From the NCBI RefSeq assembly GCF_014076845.1, contig NZ_JACGUT010000079.1, forward strand, positions 248,001-312,000: DNA of 64,000 bases, written 5' to 3'. Numbering within the stretch: position 1 is the stretch's first letter; each line of letters begins with the position of its first letter. Positions 1 to 7,362 of this stretch are shown here, piece after piece. The notes beneath the pieces are model-generated. The model was given only the letters and a program-made list of their open reading frames with translations. It did not search any database and was not told where the DNA came from. The position numbers and the translations under genes are program-made. Origin of the DNA: Colwellia sp. MB3u-41. GTDB taxonomy: Bacteria; Pseudomonadota; Gammaproteobacteria; Enterobacterales; Alteromonadaceae.

Positions 1-21
1 GTTCGTAAATAATTCTTAAAA

Positions 22-45
22 AAGACGCTTCAAGCGTCTTTTTTA
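22..45 (+). terminator. Rho-independent terminator of a gene left of the window
   Basis: An 8-bp stem (AAGACGCT 22-29, AGCGTCTT 33-40) with a 3-nt loop is followed directly by a T run. It most likely ends a plus-strand transcript entering from the left edge. Confidence 0.75.
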
Positions 46-165
46 TTGCTTCGAAATATATTTATAATCATTTGCTTGTTCACGTTTGCATGAGCTAGAT
101 CAAGGAAATTAGCTAACATTTGCATAAAATGAAGTTATGGCCGTTAACATAAAAAGGAAAATGAT

Positions 166-480
166 ATGAAAAATCAAGAAATACTCGCCTCTTTAACGGA
201 GAAAAAATCTCAGTTGGAACATCGTATTAGTGCTATCGAAGCCGACTTTCACAAAGGCCGCTCGCCAGACTTTGCTGAACAAGCTACCGAAACAGAAAAT
301 GATGAAGTACTCGATAAAATTCATCACGAAGCGAAAGCTGAATTAAAGCATGTTATTGCCGCGTTAGATCGTTTAAAAAATGATAAATATGGTTTTTGTG
401 CCAGCTGTGATACCGCGATTAACACGAAAAGGTTACACGTTTTACCTTACACAATCACTTGTATCAACTGCGCACAATAA
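166..480 (+). CDS. TraR/DksA-family zinc-finger protein
   Basis: A 104-residue DksA-like protein. The N-terminal two thirds is a charged predicted coiled coil. The C-terminus has a four-cysteine zinc finger, CASC (about residues 79-82) and CINC (about 100-103). Family members with this finger can bind in the RNA polymerase secondary channel. It is shorter than true DksA (about 150 residues) and lacks its extended N-terminus, so it is a paralogue whose target cannot be told from sequence. AAGGAAAA lies just before the ATG. The YdcH-like gene follows after 9 bp, so the two are probably co-transcribed. Confidence 0.85.
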   Translation: MKNQEILASLTEKKSQLEHRISAIEADFHKGRSPDFAEQATETENDEVLDKIHHEAKAELKHVIAALDRLKNDKYGFCASCDTAINTKRLHVLPYTITCINCAQ

Positions 481-489
481 GGAAGAAAA

Positions 490-741
490 ATGATAATAGA
501 AAAACATGATTTACACCATGAATTCCCAGAGTTTACGGATGAAATACATAACCTTAAAATGAATGACGCACATTTTGATCGCTTATTCAAAGCCTACCAT
601 GAGCTAAATCAAGAGGTACGCCATATAGAACAAGGTGTTGAAAATACTTCTGACGAATATCTAGACCAACAAAAAAAGCAGCGCTTACATTTAAAAGATG
701 AATTATTTGCAATCATCAAAAAAGAAAAAACCAGCACCTAA
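490..741 (+). CDS. YdcH family (DUF465) small protein
   Basis: An 83-residue, highly charged, probably all-helical protein resembling YdcH/DUF465. The family signature is visible as a histidine-rich start followed by a FxxLFxxYHELNxEVRxIE-like segment (about residues 30-48) and a second helix ending LKDELFAIIKK. The family forms short helical hairpins of unknown function. AAGGAAG precedes the ATG, and the 9-bp gap to the DksA-like gene implies one operon. Confidence 0.8.
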   Translation: MIIEKHDLHHEFPEFTDEIHNLKMNDAHFDRLFKAYHELNQEVRHIEQGVENTSDEYLDQQKKQRLHLKDELFAIIKKEKTST

Positions 742-857
742 CGAATAACACTAGACAAAGTTTAAAATCTATTTATTGTAGTTAATGCCTCTGGGTGCTT
801 TTATTTTTCAAAAATAAACACCACGAGGCCTCTAACAACAAAAAAATAGGTGGTTTC

Positions 858-1151
858 ATGGCTAGACTAAAACAGGCAAAAGTAGCATTACAAGAGTCAT
901 ACGATTGTTTTAACCAAGCAGTAGAAAAGCAACTCCCCGCATTAGCACTGTCAAATACCGACTCTATTAAAAATTTACTCGATATCGTTATTCGCCGTGA
1001 ATCGCTTTCTGTCGCTAAGAAAAGTAGCTTCCCTAATAAGCTTTCTGCCGATTTACGAAAAAAATTAGCTGACGTATTATTACTCATCGATAAAGTTGAT
1101 ATTGAAATAATCAAAGCGAATGCTAAATCGCCCTCAATCGATAAAGCATAA
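858..1151 (+). CDS. Hypothetical helical protein, 97 residues
   Basis: Not recognised. The ATG at 858 is chosen over an in-frame upstream start at 795 because AGGTGG lies just upstream of it and the upstream 21 codons look non-coding. The product (MARLKQAKVALQESY...) is basic, has no cysteines and no membrane segment, and is predicted mostly helical. A 116-bp gap separates it from the YdcH-like gene, so it may be expressed with that pair or separately. An antisense open frame over the same bases is a shadow. Confidence 0.6.
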   Translation: MARLKQAKVALQESYDCFNQAVEKQLPALALSNTDSIKNLLDIVIRRESLSVAKKSSFPNKLSADLRKKLADVLLLIDKVDIEIIKANAKSPSIDKA

Positions 1152-1196
1152 GCGGACACAAAATCTCATTTCAAATAAAAATAGGTCCATTTACAC

Positions 1197-1240
1197 AGTG
1201 GTATTTTTTCAAATTTAATTTTTCGCTTAAAAATACCACT
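1197..1240. terminator. Hairpin between convergent genes
   Basis: A 12-bp perfect inverted repeat (AGTGGTATTTTT 1197-1208, AAAAATACCACT 1229-1240) has a 20-nt loop and lies between convergent genes. There is no T run after the stem on the plus strand, so termination is plausible rather than certain. Confidence 0.4.
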
Positions 1241-1294
1241 GCCACTTTGCACGAATGACTTACGCATCATTTTAACCAGCAAACTCAACAACAA

Positions 1295-1996
1295 TTACAG
1301 CAATAAATCGTTGAGTTTAAGTGTACTATTAGGCATATTGCTCACTTGTACCATTAATAACTCAGCCGTTGCTATTGCGTCATTTAAAGCATTATGAGCA
1401 AAATGATTAGGCAAGCCATGCTGATAACGTAAAGCTGACAATCTTAAGTCTGAAGGGTCGTAAGCGACATCTTTTTTATCTAATTGCCGTTTCGCTATCA
1501 TTAAGGTGTCTATCATAGGAAAAACCGGCGCTACGCCATAAAGTTCAAGGCATGCTTGTTGCAAAAACTGCCTTTCAATTCGTGCAAAATGCACTAACAT
1601 CACTTTTCCAGCTAATGCGTTGAGCAACACTTCAACTACTTCTTTTAATGGCGCACCTTGTTCTTTTTGCTGATCGGTTATCTGATGAATAATCACGTTA
1701 TCTGCTGAAAGCTCATCTTTGGTCTTTATTATTTGGTGATAACTGTCTTTTAACGATATCTGCTGCTGTTTTATCCCGATAAAGCCCACACTTAGTAATT
1801 TATCATTAATGGCGTGAAGGCCTGTGGTTTCAAAATCAACTGACAAGATATCAATATCACTTAAAGGTGTATTGGGGTCAGGAAATTCTATTGAAAGAAA
1901 GTCTTTTAATGCTCCTTTGGGGGCACGTGCCCAAGCACGTTTACGCTGCGCTTCATAGCCGAGTAACCTATAAAAAAAGGGGTGATTGCTGATCAT
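1295..1996 (-). CDS. DnaQ-like DEDDh 3'-5' exonuclease
   Basis: A 233-residue exonuclease of the DEDDh superfamily (Pol III epsilon/RNase T type). Exo I is DFETTGL (about residues 53-59). Exo II lies around the VHFARIERQFL segment. Exo III is HNALNDAIATAELL near residues 201-214 and carries the catalytic His and Asp. The N-terminal 45 residues precede the nuclease core. It is 16 bp downstream of the cNMP/CBS/DUF294 gene on the same strand and probably shares its transcript. That pairing recurs beside ActP-type symporters in related bacteria (recalled, not checked here). The substrate is unknown. Confidence 0.85.
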   Translation of the reverse strand: MISNHPFFYRLLGYEAQRKRAWARAPKGALKDFLSIEFPDPNTPLSDIDILSVDFETTGLHAINDKLLSVGFIGIKQQQISLKDSYHQIIKTKDELSADNVIIHQITDQQKEQGAPLKEVVEVLLNALAGKVMLVHFARIERQFLQQACLELYGVAPVFPMIDTLMIAKRQLDKKDVAYDPSDLRLSALRYQHGLPNHFAHNALNDAIATAELLMVQVSNMPNSTLKLNDLLL

Positions 1997-2012
1997 ACTT
2001 ATACCCTTCTCT

Positions 2013-3890
2013 TTAAGACGTTGACTGACGACTGTCTTGCAATGCTTTAATCACTTTAAAAGCATCTTTTAAATGCTCACGTTCGAGTTTAGATAATTTC
2101 TTAGGAGACAAATAATTATTAGCCTCTTTGTTTACTTGCAATAAATTAGCTTGGTGCTCTAAACGTAAAATCCCCAAAAATTCATAAGCATCAATTAAAT
2201 TAGCGGCTGACTCTCTAGAGATAGAAGGAGTTCCCGCTGCTTTTTGTAAGCGTTCAATGGTATTTACTGATGCAATGCCTTCGGCCAACGCGTAAATTCT
2301 TGCTAGATCAACAATCGGCGCAATACCGTTATGTTTAATGTCTAAGCTTGATTTATGGTCGCCATCCGAAATAAGAACAAAATCACGAAAAAAGCCCAGT
2401 GGAGGTCTTAACATCAAAGCATTTCTTGACATGTGTGCGAGAAACAAACTATTGCCACTCGTTTTTTTCAATAGCTTAACGCGTACGTCATTAAGCAAAG
2501 ATTCATCACCGTGTACTGTTGTTAAATCAAAAAAAACACACCCGTTTAGCAACGCTTGTGGACGTGGCGTATTTACCCATTGTTCAAAGTATTTGTGCCA
2601 TTTTTTTTGAGGCTGTCGCCATTTAGGGTTAGTTGCCATAATATCGCCAGGACATAACACAAAACCACACGCGGCAAGACCATCACAAACAAAAGAGGCT
2701 AAATTTTCAAACCATGCCTCATGTTCAGGCCTTAAATCGTCAGAAATAATCAAGGCATTATCTTGATCAGAATGAGCAAGTTGCTCTTGTCTCCCTTGAG
2801 AACCACAGGCTAACCACGCATAAGGCACGGGCGCTTTACCATTGATTTTTTCTGACATTTCAATAATTCGAATGGTAAATGCCATAGTTATCGCGCTAAT
2901 GCTTTTACCAACATGATCAGCACTTGTACCAAGTTTAGCCATACGGATCTGTAATTTTGGCAACAACTTACTAATACGAATCAAATCATTAATAGTACCC
3001 GCTTTACGGATAATGCTGGTGATATTCACAGCATTATGACCTTCATTATTCATTAAGTCAGTGATAGTAACCATTGCCACTAATTCACCGTATTCTCCAG
3101 ATTGGCTAAAACCAGTAATGGGTAAATGGTGAATGCGCTTACTGGTCATCAACATGAGCGCGTCATAGGCGCTACTTTGCTCGGGTAACGTTGCCATATC
3201 TATTGTCATGATTTCACTTACGGGGCGAGTAAAAGGTAAACCTTCCGCTACGCACCGTCGACGAATATCTTTGTCAGTAACTATGCCAACAGGTACACTT
3301 GCTGTATCTTTTTCAGGATTAATCACCACTAAACAAGAAACATCTTTTGCTGTCATTTCTATCGCCGCTTGTTGAATACTTTGTTCGCTATTAATGGTTA
3401 ATACTGGCTTATGATAAAATTGGCTAATCGGGTTATTAATCAACGAAGAATTGATAATCGCCTCTTCATTTACCTTACTCATTTTGCCTTTTAAACGCTC
3501 TGCGGCTGTTTGCATAAAAAAGGCGTCTATTTGCGGATAATCAGTCACTAAAGATAACAATTTTTGATAGTTAAGACTGTACAGTAAAGTGTCTTCTTCG
3601 GTGTTTACATTCACTTCATTACGTTGCGCGGGGCGACAAAATACACTGCAAATTTCCCCTTCAGTATATTTCCCGACTAACTGGCCATTATGATCGGTAT
3701 AAACCAATGCGCCTTTGCGTAATATATAAAGACGCGCCTCTTCAATACCTTTGGGTGGCAAGGGCTGTTTAGCCCTTACGTAACAAATATTAATTTCTTT
3801 GACCAGCTGTAAGGTCACCGTTGCTGGTAAGGTGTCGAAGGGTGGAATAGCTTGAATAAAAGCACTAATTTCGGCGAGTTCACTGTCCAT
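2013..3890 (-). CDS. cNMP-binding / CBS / DUF294 nucleotidyltransferase-like protein
   Basis: A 625-residue multidomain protein, probably cytoplasmic. In order: an N-terminal cyclic-nucleotide-binding fold (about 10-135), a CBS pair (about 160-290, with GIVTDKDIRRR and MTSKRIHHLPI typical of CBS repeats), a DUF294 nucleotidyltransferase-like domain (about 330-470), and a DUF294 C-terminal domain. The transferase motif GSQGRQEQ followed by SDQDNALI keeps the GS...D.D pattern of GlnD-like enzymes. Family members are thought to sense nucleotides and modify a partner, but the target is unknown. It is divergent from the DUF4212-symporter operon, which suggests a regulatory link to sodium:carboxylate uptake (inference). 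Confidence 0.85.
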   Translation of the reverse strand: MDSELAEISAFIQAIPPFDTLPATVTLQLVKEINICYVRAKQPLPPKGIEEARLYILRKGALVYTDHNGQLVGKYTEGEICSVFCRPAQRNEVNVNTEEDTLLYSLNYQKLLSLVTDYPQIDAFFMQTAAERLKGKMSKVNEEAIINSSLINNPISQFYHKPVLTINSEQSIQQAAIEMTAKDVSCLVVINPEKDTASVPVGIVTDKDIRRRCVAEGLPFTRPVSEIMTIDMATLPEQSSAYDALMLMTSKRIHHLPITGFSQSGEYGELVAMVTITDLMNNEGHNAVNITSIIRKAGTINDLIRISKLLPKLQIRMAKLGTSADHVGKSISAITMAFTIRIIEMSEKINGKAPVPYAWLACGSQGRQEQLAHSDQDNALIISDDLRPEHEAWFENLASFVCDGLAACGFVLCPGDIMATNPKWRQPQKKWHKYFEQWVNTPRPQALLNGCVFFDLTTVHGDESLLNDVRVKLLKKTSGNSLFLAHMSRNALMLRPPLGFFRDFVLISDGDHKSSLDIKHNGIAPIVDLARIYALAEGIASVNTIERLQKAAGTPSISRESAANLIDAYEFLGILRLEHQANLLQVNKEANNYLSPKKLSKLEREHLKDAFKVIKALQDSRQSTS

Positions 3891-4205
3891 ATTGTTGCTG
3901 CCTTTAACGAAGAAAAACTTAGTAGATAGCTATTTTTAGTGCATTTAACCCTCTCGCGTCAACCATAAAACACAAGATCTAGACTAAAGTGTAATACCTC
4001 AACGCTAAAAACCTTGTTAGTGTCAATACTAGTTAAATTTCACTATGAATTTTGATCTGGGTTTTATCATTGGTCCGAATTAATAGTAAATCTAACGACT
4101 ACCTTAATTGGTAAAACAGGTGATAAATCAAGCGTAAAAAAATAATAAACGCTTTACATAATAACTGGGTTAAACCCAGATAAGTTAAGTTGCTAGGAGA
4201 GGATA
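3891..4205. promoter_or_regulatory. Divergent intergenic region upstream of the symporter operon
   Basis: A 315-bp AT-rich region between two divergent operons with no credible open frame. It must hold promoters for both sides. I could not assign a clear -35/-10 pair. The purine-rich GGAGAGG at 4196-4202 is the ribosome-binding site of the DUF4212 gene. Confidence 0.5.
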
Positions 4206-4457
4206 ATGGAAGAGAAACAGTCATATTGGTCAGAAAATCTGCGCCTAATATTTATATGTCTTGTTATCTGGTTCGTGGTTTCATTTGGTTTCGGTTTGCT
4301 ATTAGTTGAACCCTTAAATGAAATTCGTCTCGGTGGGTACAAACTTGGTTTCTGGTTTGCACAACAAGGTTCAATTTACACATTTGTCGGTTTAGTTTTT
4401 TGGTATACCAAAAAAATGAACGATCTTGATAAAAAATATAACGTCGAGGAATCATAA
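4206..4457 (+). CDS. DUF4212 symporter small subunit
   Basis: An 83-residue inner-membrane protein with two predicted membrane segments (about 13-33 and 51-69). The motifs YWSENLRLI near the start and FWFAQQGSIYTFV in the middle are typical of DUF4212. The family is a small partner encoded directly before an SSS-type cation:carboxylate symporter. Its stop and the symporter start overlap by one base (TAATG, 4455-4459), which indicates translational coupling. A strong GGAGAGG site precedes it. Confidence 0.9.
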   Translation: MEEKQSYWSENLRLIFICLVIWFVVSFGFGLLLVEPLNEIRLGGYKLGFWFAQQGSIYTFVGLVFWYTKKMNDLDKKYNVEES

Positions 4458-6196
4458 TGGATGAGTTAAAACTCTATACATACATTGCGGTATTTGGTTC
4501 TTTCGCCGTTTACTTTGCTATTGCCTGGTGGGCACGTGCAGGTTCAACCAGTGACTTTTATGTTGCCGGTGGTGGTGTTACACCTCTGCAAAATGGTATG
4601 GCGATTGGTGCCGATTGGATGAGTGCAGCGTCATTTATTTCAATGGCGGGCATGATTTCTTTCCTAGGTTACGGTGGCTCAGTTTTCTTAATGGGTTGGA
4701 CTGGTGGTTATGTACTACTGGCCATGTTACTTGCACCTTACATGCGTAAACACGGTAAATTCACCGTACCTGAATTCATTTTTGACCGTTACTACTCAAA
4801 AACCGCACGTGTTGTTGCCGTTGTTTGTTTAATCATCGCGTCTTTAACTTACATCATCGGTCAAATGAAAGGTGTTGGTGTTGCTTTCTCTCGCTTTTTA
4901 GAAGTTGAGTATGACAATGGTCTTTACATCGGTATGTTCGTTGTTTGGGTTTATGCCGTACTCGGTGGTATGAAAGGTATTACTTACACGCAAATCGCTC
5001 AGTACATAGTATTAATTTTTGCTTATACAATTCCAGCAGTCTTCATATCACTTCAGTTAACAGGTAACCCTATTCCACAGTTAGGTTTAGGTTCTACATT
5101 AGCCGACGGTAGTGGTGTTTACTTACTCGATAAGTTAGATCTTGTAGTGACTGAACTCGGCTTTAAAGAGTACACCACTGACAACATGGGTGGCACAGTA
5201 AATATGTTCGCTTATACCTTGTCACTGATGATAGGTACTGCAGGTTTGCCTCACGTTATTATGCGCTTTTTCACGGTACCATCAGTAAAAGCGGCACGTC
5301 AGTCAGCAGGCTACGCGTTAGTTTTCATCGCATTGTTGTACACAGTTGCTCCTGCAGTTGGCGCAATGGCACGTTTAAACCTAATGAATACTATAGAACC
5401 AGTAGCGGGTCAAAATTTAGATTATGCTGAGCGTCCTCAGTGGTTTAAAGATTGGGAAAAAACTGGCCTATTAAAGTATGAAGAAAAAAATGGCGATGGT
5501 AAAATTCAGTACACTGCAGATAAAGCAACCAATGAAATGGTTAAAGTTGACCGCGACATTATGGTATTGGCTAATCCTGCAATCGCTAACTTACCAAACT
5601 GGGTCATTGCTTTAGTTGCCGCAGGTGGTTTAGCTGCCGCGTTATCTACCGCAGCTGGCTTATTATTAGCGATATCGTCCTCTATTTCTCATGATTTAAT
5701 GAAAGGTATATTAACACCTGACTTATCAGAGAAAAATGAGCTACTGGCCGGTCGTGTGGTGATGACAATATCAGTACTCGTTGCTGGCTGGCTGGGTTTA
5801 AATCCGCCTGGCTTTGCCGCAGGAACGGTGGCGCTAGCCTTTGGTTTGGCCGCATCGTCAATATTCCCAGCGTTAATGATGGGTATATTCGCTAAAAAAA
5901 TGAGCGGTAAAGCAGCGGTTGCTGGTATGATTTCAGGTATCGGTGTCACTATGTTGTACGTATTCCAACATAAAGGCATTATGTTTATTCCTGGCACTTC
6001 ATTCCTTGGTGATATGGGTCCAAACTGGTTCTTCGGAATTTCACCCAATGCTTTTGGTTCAGTAGGGGCAGCTGTTAACTTTGCAGTAGCTTTCGCTATG
6101 TTAAAAGTAACAGGTCCAGCGCCCGCTCATATCCAACAGATGGTTGAAAACTTCCGTACGCCACATGGTGGTGTTTCAGAAGCACATGATCACTAA
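4457..6196 (+). CDS. ActP-type sodium:solute symporter (acetate/small carboxylate)
   Basis: A 579-residue SSS/SLC5 transporter with about 13 predicted membrane helices. The N-terminal region has DFYVAGGGVTPLQNGMAIG and ADWMSAASFISMAG, characteristic of ActP. The extramembrane insert around residues 310-370 is typical of the DUF4212-associated branch. It probably imports acetate or other short carboxylates with Na+. Coupling to the DUF4212 gene and the CrbS/CrbR-like genes 10 kb away support an acetate role, but substrate specificity is inferred. It ends in a strong terminator. Confidence 0.88.
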   Translation: MDELKLYTYIAVFGSFAVYFAIAWWARAGSTSDFYVAGGGVTPLQNGMAIGADWMSAASFISMAGMISFLGYGGSVFLMGWTGGYVLLAMLLAPYMRKHGKFTVPEFIFDRYYSKTARVVAVVCLIIASLTYIIGQMKGVGVAFSRFLEVEYDNGLYIGMFVVWVYAVLGGMKGITYTQIAQYIVLIFAYTIPAVFISLQLTGNPIPQLGLGSTLADGSGVYLLDKLDLVVTELGFKEYTTDNMGGTVNMFAYTLSLMIGTAGLPHVIMRFFTVPSVKAARQSAGYALVFIALLYTVAPAVGAMARLNLMNTIEPVAGQNLDYAERPQWFKDWEKTGLLKYEEKNGDGKIQYTADKATNEMVKVDRDIMVLANPAIANLPNWVIALVAAGGLAAALSTAAGLLLAISSSISHDLMKGILTPDLSEKNELLAGRVVMTISVLVAGWLGLNPPGFAAGTVALAFGLAASSIFPALMMGIFAKKMSGKAAVAGMISGIGVTMLYVFQHKGIMFIPGTSFLGDMGPNWFFGISPNAFGSVGAAVNFAVAFAMLKVTGPAPAHIQQMVENFRTPHGGVSEAHDH

Positions 6197-6230
6197 TTAG
6201 TCTAACAACGACTTATTGATTGATTAAACT

Positions 6231-6266
6231 AAAGCCCTATTTAACGTTTATAAATAGGGCTTTTTA
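6231..6266 (+). terminator. Rho-independent terminator after the symporter
   Basis: A 13-bp perfect stem (AAAGCCCTATTTA 6231-6243, TAAATAGGGCTTT 6251-6263) with a 7-nt loop is followed by more T. It lies 35 bp after the symporter stop. Confidence 0.9.
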
Positions 6267-6344
6267 TTTTCTAATTACGATATACTCAATCAATCTAATC
6301 TGCCAAAGCAGACGTAATTCTTACCTCCGAACTGGCTAAGTAGC

Positions 6345-6405
6345 CGTCATCCTAAATTTATTTCAGGATCTCGATTTAAGATACTAAAATAAATTCAGCA
6401 TGACG
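6345..6405. repeat. Palindromic repeat element with 27-bp arms (MITE/REP-like)
   Basis: The left arm 6345-6371 starts CGTCATCCTAAATTTATTTC. The right arm 6379-6405 ends AAATTCAGCATGACG. They are imperfect inverted copies around a 7-nt loop. The CGTCATCC...GGATGACG ends resemble dispersed palindromic repeats common in Alteromonadales genomes (recalled, not searched). No other copy was seen in this window. It sits 27 bp upstream of the orphan membrane-protein gene and could affect its expression. Confidence 0.65.
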
Positions 6406-6432
6406 AAGTAACATACACTCATAGGAAATTTT

Positions 6433-6873
6433 ATGAACAAACACACCAAAACAGCTATTATTGTTGCCCCTATTCTGACTATTTTAGGTTTTGCATTAGC
6501 TGATTTATGGGAAGAAAATAGCGCTAGCCAAGCGCGAGCCTTCGAATTAGTACCGTTTGGACATTGCGATGTGAGTAATCAAAAATGTATATTAAAAACT
6601 GGAGAATTTGAAGTTAATGTTATGGATGAGAAAGGAATAACAACGGTAAACTCTACATTTCCTATCGACACCGCGACTTTATTCCTGGTCGATAAAGCCA
6701 ACCAAGCGACCCCTTTTCAGCTGGGAATGAAAGACTCTCCTTATTACTGGAAGCGCGAAACACCTCTCGGCAGTTTGATTGCCAATAAAGGCGAAAGCTA
6801 CAAATTACGCTTAATCATTGAGATTAAGGGGGGTAAATATTTTTCTGAGTTTTATACCCAAACGATTAATTAA
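6433..6873 (+). CDS. Hypothetical membrane-anchored protein, 146 residues
   Basis: Not recognised. One hydrophobic segment (about residues 8-24) is followed by a soluble, probably periplasmic, domain with a cysteine pair (C45, C52) and several beta-type stretches. A signal anchor is more likely than a cleaved signal peptide, because no clear cleavage site follows. AGGAAA lies 6 bp before the ATG. It is alone between the palindromic repeat and a gene-poor region, so context gives no function. Confidence 0.6.
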   Translation: MNKHTKTAIIVAPILTILGFALADLWEENSASQARAFELVPFGHCDVSNQKCILKTGEFEVNVMDEKGITTVNSTFPIDTATLFLVDKANQATPFQLGMKDSPYYWKRETPLGSLIANKGESYKLRLIIEIKGGKYFSEFYTQTIN

Positions 6874-7362
6874 ACCTCAAACATAGACAGCCTTCGTTCA
6901 TTTATCAGTTAACGCTAACAAAGTGGTATTAGTGATCATAAGTACTTAATCACCTATTAGTGATTTGAGCCGCAGATGAATGTCTGTGACTACGTATAAT
7001 GATTGATACTAGTCTCATTTACGGTTAATTATTTTTAAAGGGATACATCAAAGTTCGCTTTTCTGAAAAGACGATGTTTCAGTCATAATACTTGATATTC
7101 AATCAGCAATATTTAGGATCATTTTGTGCGCTAAGCGGAAGATAGCAACTCCTTAGCCCCAACTTCCCCTTCAAGACTCAAAGCTGCAGTTGGTAAGTTA
7201 TCCCTAGACGCTAACTTTACCATTTTAAAGACTAAACTTATTAATTACTCTGTTGAACTATTGAAGTTAAGAAGACTTAAACTTTAATACAATATAGCTC
7301 AAGAGTAATAATTAGTTTAGTATAGGTAAAACAATAATTTACGCACAATACTGGAATTACGG
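6874..7362. other. Gene-poor region upstream of the OLD-like gene
   Basis: 489 bp with stops in all frames and no recognisable gene, tRNA or repeat. The last 150 bp are very AT-rich and probably hold the promoter of the downstream gene. The 10-mer GCTAAGCGGA at 7130-7139 recurs at 9276-9285 on the other side of that gene. Confidence 0.5.

Noticed and set aside
90-103. FNR/CRP-like half-site (ATGAGCTAGATCAA) upstream of the DksA-like gene
   Set aside because: Only one half (ATCAA) fits the FNR pattern; the other half matches 3 of 5, too weak to call.
782-1159. 125-residue open frame on the minus strand
   Set aside because: It lies fully antisense to the better supported gene at 858-1151, which has a ribosome-binding site; no protein-like features.
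5689-6048. 119-codon antisense frame inside the symporter gene
   Set aside because: A shadow frame of a clear transporter gene; composition follows the codon pattern of the sense strand.
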